Shown here in pieces: positions 35,404 to 46,700 of a stretch of 64,000 nt of DNA; position 1 is the stretch's first letter, and every line of letters begins with the position of its first letter. The position numbers were made by a program, and so were the translations under genes. This DNA comes from Euryodendron excelsum (Eukaryota > Streptophyta > Magnoliopsida > Ericales > Pentaphylacaceae): positions 9,122,001 to 9,186,000 of the forward strand of contig CM065378.1 in NCBI GenBank assembly GCA_033060915.1, given 5' to 3'. The notes below the pieces were generated by a model. That model was not told the DNA's origin and made no database searches. It saw only the letters and a list, made by a program, of their open reading frames with translations.

Positions 35404-37329
35404 AGTATCATGCTTGTTTCATCTTATTTTCTCTAATTATTACATGTTGTATGAATCATGCCATGGAAGGAAGAGGATGGAGGTGAGATCTTCCATGGTA
35501 AAAATTTAGAATCACCCATGGCAGCCCTAACAGAGTATGCTCTATGAAAATGCTACTGTTTAGAGACATTTCGACCTAGCTAAAAATTTTATTTGTGGCT
35601 GAATTTTTGAACACTATAAGTTAGAGTTATGAGGATCATTTGGGCTTTGGATTCACTTAAAAATGTTGTAATTTCGAATTATGGGGAATTTTTGAAATGG
35701 GACTGTCCCTGCAGATTTTTGATGCCCAGATCTGTAACCTCTGGTTTAACAGAGCATTCGACCAAGTTAGAGTAGCCCAAAAATTATGAAATTTTTACTG
35801 TATCTAGGATAAAGGTTGATGATAATCTGTACCAAATTTCAGATCATTTAGATGTCGTTTACCTATGTTATTAATTTATCAAAGATAGACTATTTACTGC
35901 TGAATTCGAGTTTCTGCAGCACTGCCCTGTATTTGAAAATACCAAATAAATACTTAGGCATGTTCAAAAAATGTACAATTTGGTCTGGATACTCTTTGAT
36001 ATGTCTAGTTGGTATTTCTAAAGTTTTAGAATTTTTGGGCATAAGCCCACGAAGTTATGTCCAGATTATGAAGCCTGTGTCAGGTTTGGCAGATTAGAGG
36101 ACTTGATGTATTTTGGTATTTTTCAACTCTAGCTTTACATTGGGAGTGTGATTGAGATTAGCATATGGTAGTTCTAATGTATAATTTCAGTGTTATAACT
36201 TGTTTGTGTAGACATTATAGCTATGATTATCGGAGTATACATTGAGTTTCCTAAACTAATACGGTTGTGGTGATAGGAGCTAACGGAGAGCAAGATTCTT
36301 CAACGTCAACCCCGAAGTGATCTTTGACATAGTGTGTGTGCGGTGACAGGTGGGATCATAGGATAATCTTATTCATATAGAAGTGAATATATATATTGCT
36401 TGTGTTATTATCTATTTTGGTATTAATTGTGGAATTATGAGATTTTGAGATAATCTTATTCATGTTAAATGCATTGTGAATTTTTTATATGTATAATGGT
36501 GGTGAATGCACATGAGGTGTTGAAGGTGTTTATATATGAGGTGAAATTGGTATTATATGAGAAGTTCTGTGGAGACATTGATGATTTTATATACATGGTG
36601 GCATTGCATACCATTCATATTGTATGCCTTGCATTGCACTGGAGAGAGTTAACCATGGTGGGTTAACCAAGGCTTAGTCACGGTGGACTAGCCTAGGGGT
36701 GCCACGGTGGGCATTCCTTGATAACGCGCCATCGATATATTGGGCCAACGTTATCTAAAATTGCGCGCACGTGTGGGTGATACATGCATTGCATTGAGAC
36801 ATCCATGATATAGATATATATTAATCATTTCTACCTGTATGCATTTGAGTGCTTATTATCATTCTTTATGAGTTTGATTATCTGTCGTGAGCATGTTGAC
36901 AATTAGCTCACACCCACACAGACTGTCTTGACAGGTAACTTGGAGATAACGGTTTGGTTCACTGCAATCTTGGTTCTTGCCGTGGTGGCAATCATGTCGA
37001 TGTCAGGATGTCAAGTCACGGGGCTTGGGACAGCTTCATTGTCTTACTTTCAGTTTCATGGTTGTATTTTATATAGACGTTGGGTTTTGGTATTATGTTT
37101 TAACTTTGTATAATGGTAAAGAATTTTGTGAAAGGATGTTGATTATTTTCAAGTGGTAATGTATTCCTTTGGAGAGTTTATTATATTTTCCTCATTGTAT
37201 TGTTTATTCCACTGCGTTCTTTTATTTTTGAGTATGGGTTAAGGTGTCGTTCGCAGGTACGGTGACCTATGCGATCACGCCTCACCTAATGTGACATAAT
37301 TAATGTCTAATTGGGTTAGGGGTGTGACA

Positions 37330-38000
37330 AAATGACCGTTTTGTCCCTGGGCATTCGAATGCCCCGGGAACCACACTTGCTCTAGGTATCAAACCAGTAA
37401 CCTTCTGAGATTACCTTGAAGCTAAATGACCGTTTTGTCCCTGGGCATTCGAATGCCCCGAGAACCACACTGGCTCTGGGTATCAAACCAGTAACCTTCT
37501 GAGATTACTTCTTATGGTATTCTCAACCTTCCTCTACCTTTCCGGATCATTCCGAGTCAGTTCCGGCCAACCCGGTACAAAATGACCGTTTTGCCCCTGG
37601 TGGGCCGGTCTCCTTTTTCGACCACACTGGCTCTGGGTATCAAATCGGTAATCCTCTGAGATTACTTCTTATAGTATTCTCAACTTTCCTCTATCCTTCC
37701 GGATCATTCCGAGTCAGTTCCAGCAAACCCGGTGCGAAATGATCGTTTTGCCTCTGGTGGGCCGGTCACCTCTTCTGACCACACCGACTCTGGGTATCAA
37801 ATCGGTAACCTTTGGAAAAATTCTAAATAATATTTCCAAATCCCAAGTCTTCTTCCGGGACAGTCCAAATCCATCCCGGCAGCTTCCCGATCCGATTGAC
37901 CGTTTTGCCCCTAAAGGCCCGGTCAACCATTCCGACACATTCTATCCTCACTTTTCAAGTCAAATACCTCTGGGACACTATTCTAAGTGTTCCTGCTCTT
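37330..38000 (+). repeat. Tandem array with ~155-bp period in the L LTR
   Basis: The phrase AATGACCGTTTTG.CCCTGG recurs at about 37331, 37427, 37579, 37737 and 37896, each followed by ACCACAC.GGCTCTGGGTATCAAA and then by a CTCAAC.TTCCTCTA and TTCCGGATCATTCCGAGTC block. The first unit is shortened to about 96 bp. A three-unit version is found in the other copy at about 44738, 44893 and 45051. Confidence 0.88.
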
Positions 38001-38171
38001 TTTCAGCCTTTCGGGCCATTCCCGGTCCCTTAAATCATTCCCAGACTTTTCGGAGTCACTCTCAATAAAGCCAGGCTAAAAATTACATGGTAGTCACTAG
38101 TACAGGCACCCAAATCTAGTCAAAGATATGTTGCTTGCTGACCTTAAACATTTCCTAAATGGCTGGCACCA

Positions 38172-38216
38172 CTAGTAGTGGCGCCAAGCCAAAAAATGGC
38201 TTGGCGCCACTTCTAG
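38172..38216. promoter_or_regulatory. 19-bp-stem hairpin upstream of the L LTR TATA box
   Basis: Arms 38172-38190 and 38198-38216 pair with one mismatch around a seven-base A-rich loop; the inner 14 bp (AGTGGCGCCAAGCC) is perfect. Two further GGCGCCA-type sites follow before the TATA box. The other LTR copy keeps only a degenerate version (about 45300-45365). Confidence 0.8.
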
Positions 38217-38277
38217 TGGCGCCAGTGTAAAGTTTGACTTAGCGCCACTGCAACAGGCGCCAGTGTTGTCCAACCTC

Positions 38278-38285
38278 TATAAATA
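38278..38285 (+). promoter_or_regulatory. TATA box of L LTR copy 1
   Basis: TATAAATA, conserved at the equivalent position in copy 2 (45413-45420), sits in an otherwise CG-containing context. It implies transcription of the parent element in the plus direction and a U3/R boundary about 30 bases downstream. Confidence 0.65.
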
Positions 38286-38879
38286 CAGAGCGTCTTCCAA
38301 CGTGAAAAAGATCCGTCAACTCAAACAAAAAATCATATCATTCGATATACAGAGCTCGAGCACCTCCTAAACCTTAGTTTCCCTAGGTTTTCCAAACCCT
38401 AGCCACCATACACTAAACCTTAGTCCTCTATACACTCATACACACCCCCATACACTCATACACTAGCCTTCAACCCTCCTTCGAAGATTTGAAAAGTTGC
38501 AATCTGAAGTTTGAAGATTGAATACCAAGACTAAGACGAAGACTGAAGAAAGCAAGGCGCGCAAAATAAACAAGATACAAGATAGGTTCTCTATTTAAAT
38601 TTTCGCACTTCCCCCCTCTCTCTTTTCTCTCCTAACCCACTTGGGTTTTCTCTATTTTAATCCCCCATCTCTTTCCCCCCCCCCCCCCTTTCTTTGCATG
38701 CTTGAAACAAGGGGACTCCCGGTCCATGTGTAGGATTAGACTATTAGAGAGTCACCATGTCGGGGGCTTTCTTCTAGTTTAACCAGAGACCACGTGGGTC
38801 CGGCCCCCCTTGATTAGGTGGTGAAGCCTTAGCCTTGTATATTCACGACCCCAAAATTGCATTGTACATATCATGATCT

Positions 38880-41270
38880 TGCATCTTCAGAAAATCGTTT
38901 TCAAAAATCATTTTCAAACTTGTTTTCAAAATTGCATCAAATTTCTCTTTTTCAAAACATGTTTTCAAAATTACAATCCTAGGATGATTCTAGCCTTTCC
39001 ATGGCTAGGATTTCTTTAGGAAAGTGTTACATTCAAAGTGACCAATATGGTCCATATTTTCAAATCTTGTTATTTTCAAAACCGTTTTCCTAAAGTGGTT
39101 CTAGCCTTTTTATAGTTAGAATCGCTTTAGGAAAGTGAGATCTTTTGCATCTTCTAAAAAACTCTCCTTTCAAATCCCTCTTCCTCAAAATCTCTTTTTC
39201 AACATACTTTCCTAAAACTCTCCTTTTCAAAGTTGTTTTCAAAAACTCCCTCCCAAAATCTATTTTTCAAAACTCTCTTTTTCAATTTCTTTTCAAAATA
39301 CTCTCCCCAAAGTCCACTTTCTAAAAAACGTTCCCTAGGTCTCTTTCCTAGAAAAACTCTCCCAAAAATCTTTCTAAAAACTCTCTTTCCCAAAATCTTC
39401 CTTCTAGAAATTCCCCTCTAGAATTTTCCTTTTCAAATCCACATTTCCAAAAACACACTTTCTAAAAACTCCTTTTCTTTAGAATCTTTTTCCAAAAACT
39501 CTATCTTCAGATTCACTTTCTAAATACTCCTCCCTACGATTCCCTTCTAGAAAATCTTCGTTTTCATAAACGCACTTTCCAAAAATCCTTTCTCTTTAGA
39601 GCCCAAATCAAACCCTAGAACTCACAATTAGGAAACCCTAATTTTCTTTCCAAAAACATGATTTTCAAATTTTGCCCCAAACCTAGGTTTCCAAAACCTC
39701 TTGTTTTCACATCCAAACTATACATGTTTCCAAAACCTGTTTTCTACGTCGAAACTATAATTTTTCAAATCTAGGGTTTCTAGAATCTCCCTTTCCAAAT
39801 CCTTGCCAAATCCTATCTTCCCTTTAGGAAAACCAAATCAAATATTCCCGTTTAGGAAACCAAATCCAATCCTCCGTTTTTTTAAACAAAATCCAACCTT
39901 TTCTTTTAGAAACCAAATCCAATCTCTTCCTAATCCAACTCTTTCATAATTCAACTCCTTCCTAATCTTTCACTTTCCTAAATCTTAAGTTTCCAAAGCT
40001 TGAACATAAAATCTTTCCTAAATTTTAAAACTCAAAATCTAAATATTTCCTAATTCAACTCTCTCCTAATTCTCACCTTCCTGAATCATAAGTTTATCAA
40101 AACTTTCAAATCTTTTCTAATTCTACCCTTTCCTAATTCTAGCCTCTTTTCAAATCTTAACTTTTCAAATATAAGCTTTCAAACCTTCTTTAAACTCAAA
40201 CCTTTCCTAATCTTAAGATTTTCTAAAACCCTAAAACTTTCTAAATCTTAAACTTTTTAAATCTCAAATCTTTCTAAATTCAAAACTTTCTTAAGTTAAA
40301 ACTTTCTAAATCTTAAACTTTCTAAATTTCAAATCTTTCTAAACTCTAAACTTTCCTAAAACTTCAAAACTTTCTTAATACAAAACTTTCTTCAATTGAA
40401 ACTTTCCTAATTCAAAACATTTCTAAACTCAATACTTTCCTATTTCAAAACCTTTCTTAAAACTAAACTTTCCATTTTCAAAACTTTCCTAAGTTAAAAC
40501 TCTCCTAATTCAAAACTTTCCTAAAATAAAAACTTTCCTAATTTCAAAATTTTCCAAAAATGAAACTTTCCTAATTCGAAACTTTCCTAAATCGGACCTT
40601 TCCTAATTCGAACATTTCCTAAAATCCAATCTTTCCTAAATCTTCCAAAATCTTTCCAAATCCAACATTCAAGCCTAATCTTCCTTAAACTTCAAGTCTT
40701 TCCTAAATCCTGTGTTTCCTAAGTCTAGGTTTCCTAAACCTTCGTCTTTCCAAAACAAGTTTAAATCTTTCTTCCAAGTTCTATCTTTTCAAATCAAAAT
40801 TTAACCTTCTCAATTTCAAGATTCTAAATTCTAATCTTCAATATTCCATTTTAAGTTCAATCTCTCAATCTTCCAATCCAAATTCCAATTCAACTCCTTT
40901 TTCAAATCAAACATTTTATTTTCAATCGGACTCTTGTCCGAACTACAACTGACCTGATTCCTCCAAAAGGATACGTAGGCAACCTTCATAAGTGCGGTCA
41001 CAATTTCTTTCAAATTTCAAATTCCTCCATATTTTTCAAATTTCAAATTCCAAAATCTTTCCAAATCTCCAATCTATTTTCAAATTTTCAATTTTAAATT
41101 TTTATTTTCAATCTTCAATTTTGATTTCCAAAATCTTGTTTCCAAATTCAAACTTCCATCTCTTTCTTTTCAAATCAAATCAAATCAAATTCTTTTCAAA
41201 TCTATTTCTAAATCAACTCTCTTCTATTGCACTTGCATATCATGTATCATGTTAGTTTCCTTTCAAACAT
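38880..41270 (+). repeat. G-depleted low-complexity region of the L LTR
   Basis: About 2.4 kb composed almost only of A, C and T on the plus strand, built from variants of TTTCCTAA, TTCAAAACT and CAAATCTTT. The equivalent region 45960-48050 in copy 2 has the same composition but different sequence detail. Non-coding. Reading frames within it are by-products of the biased composition. Confidence 0.85.
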
Positions 41271-42115
41271 TCTTTTTCAAAGTGGATAGGACGGGTCAAT
41301 AGTTAGTTAAAGACTCTCATAGCTGAATCTAAGGTAGATCGACATGTAGGTACCGAAAGGGCGGGGTAGGGTGATGGCTTAGTGCGTCTTCCCTACACGT
41401 AACCAACCTCCGAACCTAGAATCACTGATTTCAAAGACCAAAAAGGAGTTATTTTTCAAAAAGGGCTAAATGTTTTCCAAAGGTTGCCAAACAACCTATT
41501 TTCTTAAAAACCCTCTCTTGAGGAGATATTTTCAAAATCGTTTTCCAAAAACCCTAAGTGTAGTCTCCGGATTATTCTTAGTTTTTAGGTGACCTAACTC
41601 ACCTTAATCAAGTTAGGTGGCGACTCCAAATCTTTTTCCAAAAGCCCTTTATTCAAATCTATTTTCAATTCAAACTTAATCGCACTCATTCTTCTAGGAG
41701 GGTGAATTCTAACGAGAGAGTATAGCGTTTTTTCGCTTGTGTGAGTATTCCTCAAGTACAAAAAATCCAAGCGACACAATTGGATCAGTTGAACCCAATT
41801 CCTTTTTTAATTGTTTTAATTTAATTGTCTAGTGTTAATTGTCTTTATTTTCATTGCAATAGTTTAGGAATTCAAAACAACCTAAAAGATTTTCGGTCTT
41901 TTTATTTTCCTTTTTATTTTAGATCCAATTCCTTTTTTTATTGTAATTCAATCCTAAGTTAGGTTAGTGTGAGGTGAGTGTTAGAGCCTATATTTGGTTA
42001 GGTCCCTTGAGAGAGAACGATACCGATTTATACTTCATCGCGACCCCCGTACTCTTGCGGGGTACTAACTCCAATTGTAGGAATACCGCAACCAATTAAG
42101 GAGGAGAGACCTACT

Positions 42116-43008
42116 ATACTCCCAACCAATTAAGGATAGAAACCCAGATAAGCCAAGAGATCTTGCATCTTAAAAGCAAGTGATCAGAGGATTCAATCTC
42201 TTCTATACACAGAGCACATTTTAGGTTAGAATCAGTAAAAAGAACACCCCTATAAAGAAGCAAGTCTGTAGTATATATTTTCTTTTGTAAAGCTAACGAT
42301 CCAAAAACTTATACTTTACGAGAAGTAGCATTCCCCCATACATAGAGATTGGACTAGCTAGGTAATCCCATAGTTTTTTGAACTGAATTACAGAAAGAAC
42401 TAACAAAAAAGATTTTGAAATGAACACCTTCCCGAGATAAGGAGTCACCTTTATTTGGGATTAGGCTACAAGAATTGAGCATGCTAATGAGCGTTTTGAG
42501 TTCTTCACTTTGCTAAGCTCTAATATTCATTTCGAAATGCAAACACCATCTAGCATATCCTTTTGGCTGAAACACATCACTGATCAGATCCTGTTGATTT
42601 AATGACAGAGAGAATAGCTTAGGAAATAACTCAGCAAGCTTTATTTTGCAATGAACCTGGTTCTGGGCCTGACTCTGGGTGAGCAACAACCAAGGCTCAA
42701 GCCAGAATTGGGTAGCATTATCATATCCAATGCTGATATGTAAGTTTTCCGTTAGTACCTTACTGAAAACATCAGCACCAAACCCATATTGGGTGATCCC
42801 TTTCCAAATGTCAAATATTTTATGGAATGAGGAGTTATGGGGGAAGCCATCTAGAGTTGTCCAAATTGTATTTGCTATAAATAACTCTCCTCCAAAGAGG
42901 ATTTTTTCCAGATCCAAATCTCCACCACCATTTAGCTAGTAGAGCAGCATTCATCATTTGTAATGGTTTGATTCCTAGGCCCCCATGGTCCTTACTTGAT
43001 GAGACATT
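42116..43008 (-). pseudogene. LINE fragment: C-terminal region after the RT
   Basis: From 43008 downward the minus strand encodes GGLGIKPLQMMNAALLAKWW, then WRFGSGKNPLWRRVIYSKY, a typical post-RT region of plant LINE proteins. After a frame change it continues at 42917-42513 (KGITQYGFGADVF, QFWLEPWLLL, KLAELFPKLFSLS). It stops being recognisable near 42.2 kb. The Athila element is inserted at its upper end. Confidence 0.8.
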
Positions 43009-43767
43009 TGCTCGTATTTCCTAACCACGGTGCTAAAAATTGTTTGTCTATGCCCAGATTGTGAGAATTTAGACACCCAAGTGCAAATACGGTGAAGTAG
43101 CAGTTAAAATAACTTGGTAAGAATGGGGTCGATTTACAGGGAATGAAGTTTTAAATTATGTGAAATGTCACAGTTGCGGATGGTAGGTGCCAGAATTCAT
43201 CCTAGGTAATGGGTTAGATACCGACTAAGCCATGCTAAACACAGAAACTTAAGTTGAAAGCTAAACCAACCGGTTCAAATTTCACCTCTTGCTGACAATA
43301 TTTGGACAAAAATTATAGAAACAGTAACCAAAGGGAAAATATTTTATTTTTAAGAGGTTTGATGATTGTCAAATTACATTGCAAAATAAACAAATTAAAA
43401 ACAGCCTTCGATCTAATTAATCTAATCACGTGACTTTCTTAGGGTTGATCAATACAGATTTAACATTTGTCAATCGTTTGGCCCCCTCGAGCCTCATAAA
43501 CCACTTGATGGGAATATTCAATGATAACCAAATACTAGAATATTACATTAAAATCATGAACCCTCACCATCGACTCATAAATACTCAATAATGTTTTGTC
43601 AGAGTATAAGTGTAACAAGCATAATTAAAAGCACATGTTTTCAAAGGTTCTAGCTAAATTCTTATTAAATTATTATTGAAAACCCTCACCATCAATTTGC
43701 ATATACCAGCTACTTTATCAAGGCAGAAAGTATTATAAACATAATTCAAAGTCTAAGTTTTCAAAAG

Positions 43768-46700
43768 TGTAAGCACCCCCATTTTTTTTCGCTTGGCAAT
43801 CTCTGGTCCATCCGGACTTATATTCTAACTAACACAGACACATTCAAGTCAAAACCAGCTTTCCAAACTCAATAAAGTCAATCAATCACTTCATGGGCCC
43901 ACTGGGCCCAATAGAGGCAAAATGACCAAAATGCACTTAGGGCATTGCTCGGTCCAATTCTAGTTGGCACGTCTTCCTAGAGACGGTAAGTCTCCTTTTC
44001 AATCTCAAATTTAATTTCAAGTCTAATTCCAATTCAAATCAAATTCGGCACGCCTTTTGAGAAAGTTGATCCTTCAAGCGGTAAGATTATCCAGCCTGGC
44101 CTGTTTTTTCGAGAAAACTCTTCGGAACAGTAAGTCCCTTCAAACCTGTCGACCGAGAATGAACCCAAGTTCCCGAGATGGTAGAACAATTCACCTTTGG
44201 CGCCTGCTAGCCCGCCAATGAAGAATGTCCGTTATTTGGCACATCTTTTAAGAAAGTTGATTCCTTAGACGATAAGTCCACATAGCAGTTTTCCAAGATC
44301 AGGCAGTCTTCGAAATGAACACAAACCGTCAGAGTGGCGGAAACACTCGCAAACATCGCAACCATCAGAGTGGCAGAAACACTCGCAAACAGGTCGACAA
44401 TGGGAATTACCAATAAACCCCCTATGTCACGAGACCGAACTCGCCTCTTGACCGTGACATGTTTACCAAAAGACGAGATACCTTTAGAAACCAACTCGTC
44501 ACAAACTGTCAGAGTGACGAAAATACTCAAAACCTGAGTCAACACCAGTGCCTACTAGCCTACTCCAGTAAAAAATGACCAAACTGTTCCTTGAGCCTTT
44601 TTCAGCACGCTTCTCGAGAAAGTACCTAAGTCCTCAGAGCGGTAAGTACACTCTTCCAAAATTATCCCAAAGATGATCTGGCATGCTTAAGTGTCTTCTA
44701 GTTGGTTCCGGACCAATTCCGAGACCATTTAGTTAGAATGACCATTTTGCCCTTAGGCATCTGAGTGCCTCTAGGAATCACACCAACTCTAGGTATCAAA
44801 CCGGTAACCTCCCAAGAATGTTTCTAATAATATTCTCAACCTTTCAATACCTTTCTAAATCATTATGAATCTATTCTGGTAAGCCCAATGCAAAATAACC
44901 GTTTTGCCCCTAATAGGTCGATCGCCTTTTCCTACCACACCGGCTCTAGGTATCAAACCGAAAATCTTTTGGAACACTTTAGATAGTGTTTTCAACTTTC
45001 AAGTCCTCTCATGAGTCATTCCGAGTCCATTCCAATAGTTTTTTGGTCTAGTTGACCATTTTACCCCTAATAGCTCAGTCGACCATCCCGATATTGTTTT
45101 TCAAGTCCATTACCTCCAGACACTATTTCAAGGGTTTCTACCCATTTTTGGCCTTCTAGAACATTCCTAGACCTTCTGGAGTCATTCTTAGTGAAGTCAA
45201 GCCAAAAATTACATGATAGTCACTAATACAGGCACCCAAATCTTTTGCCTTGCGTATCAAAGGTTGAAAGATACTTTGCTTACCAATTAAAAACATTTCC
45301 AAAGTGGTTGGCGCCACTGCAAGCCAAAAATGGGCCTGGCTCTACTTCTTGTGGTGTTAGTGGAATATTTGGCCTAGCACCACTACAACAAGCGTCAGGT
45401 CAATCTTCTGTCTATAAATATAAAGATTCTTTATGAGTGAAAAGAGTCGGCAATCTAAGTTTAGAAACTCTGTCTCTCTACATACAGACCTCGAACTCTC
45501 CAAACCCTAGTTTTCTTAGGCCTCTTCAAACTCTAGCCTTCATACACTCTAACCCTAGCCTGTATACACATCATACACTCATATACAAGCCTCCAACATC
45601 CATTGAAGATTGAAGTGCTGTAAGTTCGAAGCTTCCAAAGTCTAAGAAAAGTAAAGCAAAACAAAGCAAATAAAGCAAAGAAGATACGAGGTTGATTTTC
45701 TCTTTACATTTATGTAATTCCCCCCTTTCTCTCCTCTCTCCTAACCTACTTGGGTTTTCTTCTATTTTAATCCCCATCTTGTTTCTCCCTTTTCTTGCAT
45801 GCTTGGAACGATGGAACCCCCAATTCATGTGTAGGAAGGATGGTTAAAAGTCACCATGTCAGAGGCTTTCTTCTAATTCAACCTTAGACCATATGAATTT
45901 GGCCCCCTTGATTATGTAGTGAAGCCTAAACCTTATATGTTCATGTCCCTACTTGCATTGTGTATATCATATTCATTCATCTACTCAAAACTTATTTTCA
46001 AAGTGGTTTTCAAAACTTGCATACAAATCATCTTTCAAATTTGCATTCAAAATCTTATTTCTAAAATCACACTCCTATAGTGATTCTAGCCAATTCATGG
46101 TTATGGTTGCTTTAGGAAAGTGTTATATTCATTATGACCATTAAGGTCCATATTTTGGGTGTAAACCTTAAATTATTTTTCACCAAAATCACCATCTTAA
46201 GATAATTCTAGCTATTCCATGGTTAGAGTTGTTTTACGAAAGTCTGATATTCAATGGAATCATATTGGTCCATATTTCAAATCTATATTGTTTTCAAAAC
46301 CACCAACTTAGAATGGTTCTAATCTCTTCATGGTTAGAATCTTTTTAGAAAGGTGAGGTATTAAAAAGATTTCAAAAGTCCTTATTCAAACCTCTTCCAA
46401 AATTACTTTTCAAATTGCTTTTCAAAAACTCTCTTCAAGCTCCCCTTTCAAAATTGCTTTTCAAAATACTTTTTAAAAGCTCTCTTCAAAAATTCACTTT
46501 CTAAAAATTTATTTCCAAAAACTCCCTTCAAAAATCTATTTTCCAAAAACTCTTTTCAAACTCCTTTCCAAAAGTTTTTTTTCAAAAATTCACTTTCTAA
46601 AAGCTCTCCAAGTTTCCTTCCTAGAAATTTTTTTTTCAAATGTCTACTTTCCAAAAACTCTTTTTCTTGGAGTCTAAATCAAGTCTTAGATTTTATGATT

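Larger units (their letters stand above)
29351..37329 (+). mobile_element. Ty3/gypsy chromovirus, Tekay (Del) lineage, 5'-truncated
   Basis: Contains the gag zinc knuckles through chromodomain, a polypurine tract and a 3' LTR ending GGTTAGGGGTGTGACA. The 5' LTR and the N-terminal part of gag are absent. The left junction near 29350-29370 abuts family L sequence. The 3' LTR is itself interrupted by R1 copy B. The integrase ends in a chromodomain, which in this lineage directs insertion to heterochromatin. Confidence 0.9.
33068..37329 (+). repeat. 3' LTR of the Tekay element, split by R1 copy B
   Basis: Begins TGTGAAACCCTAATC and ends GTGTGACA. Subtracting the 1755-bp R1 insertion and its duplicated AGTAT leaves about 2.5 kb, within the usual Tekay LTR range. 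It includes a GAGA-rich segment (33340-33600) and AT-rich DNA. No 5' partner LTR is present in the window. Short frames inside it are not genes. Confidence 0.82.
29208..41779 (+). mobile_element. Very long solo LTR (family L), copy 1, interrupted by a Tekay element
   Basis: Starts TGTAAGCACCCC (29208) and ends GACACA (41779). It is flanked by the 5-bp target duplication ATTGG (29203-29207 and 41780-41784) inside R1 copy A. Its ends and interior align with the second copy 43768-48550 in the same order. Only about 140 bp of the LTR 5' end (29208-29350) remains before the Tekay sequence; the LTR resumes at 37330 at a point corresponding to about 970 bp into copy 2, so roughly 0.8 kb is missing. 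The orientation is taken from its TATA box. Long LTRs of this size recall Ogre-type Tat elements, but that is inference. Confidence 0.82.
37330..41779 (+). repeat. Family L LTR copy 1, main 3' part
   Basis: About 4.45 kb that aligns with 44738-48550. Order: a ~155-bp tandem array (37330-38000), a hairpin (38172-38216), a TATA box (38278), a leader rich in CCCTA and CATACACT (38380-38480), a polypyrimidine/poly-C stretch (38610-38690), about 2.4 kb nearly lacking G (38880-41270), and a conserved terminal 500 bp (41280-41779) with ACACGTAACCAACCTCCGAA. No protein is encoded. Confidence 0.85.
27854..42115. mobile_element. Repeat R1 copy A: solo-LTR-like element, interrupted
   Basis: The left part 27854-29207 and right part 41785 to about 42115 together match the uninterrupted R1 copy B (33649-35403) from TGATTACAC at the start to CTCTTGCGGGGT and TAGGAA.ACCGCA near the end. 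The gap between the parts is exactly the long solo LTR insertion with its ATTGG duplication. R1 has no coding capacity and has TG...CA ends in copy B, so I read it as a solo LTR of an unidentified LTR retrotransposon. The right border of copy A is blurred (ACCAATTAAGG occurs twice nearby) and no clean target duplication is seen. Confidence 0.72.

Noticed and set aside
37330..38000. Regularly spaced repeats considered as a CRISPR array
   Set aside because: Units are about 155 bp with conserved whole-unit similarity, no unique spacers, in plant DNA and within an LTR.
39199..39421. Phe/Lys-rich frames on both strands in the L LTR
   Set aside because: Low-complexity by-product of the G-depleted composition; not preserved in the second copy.
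44207..44545. 112-codon minus frame and matching plus frame with repeated A-E-T-L-A-N motifs
   Set aside because: Lies inside the first kilobase of L LTR copy 2. The repetition comes from a short internal duplication (CAGAGTGGC...AACACTCGCAAAC), not a protein.
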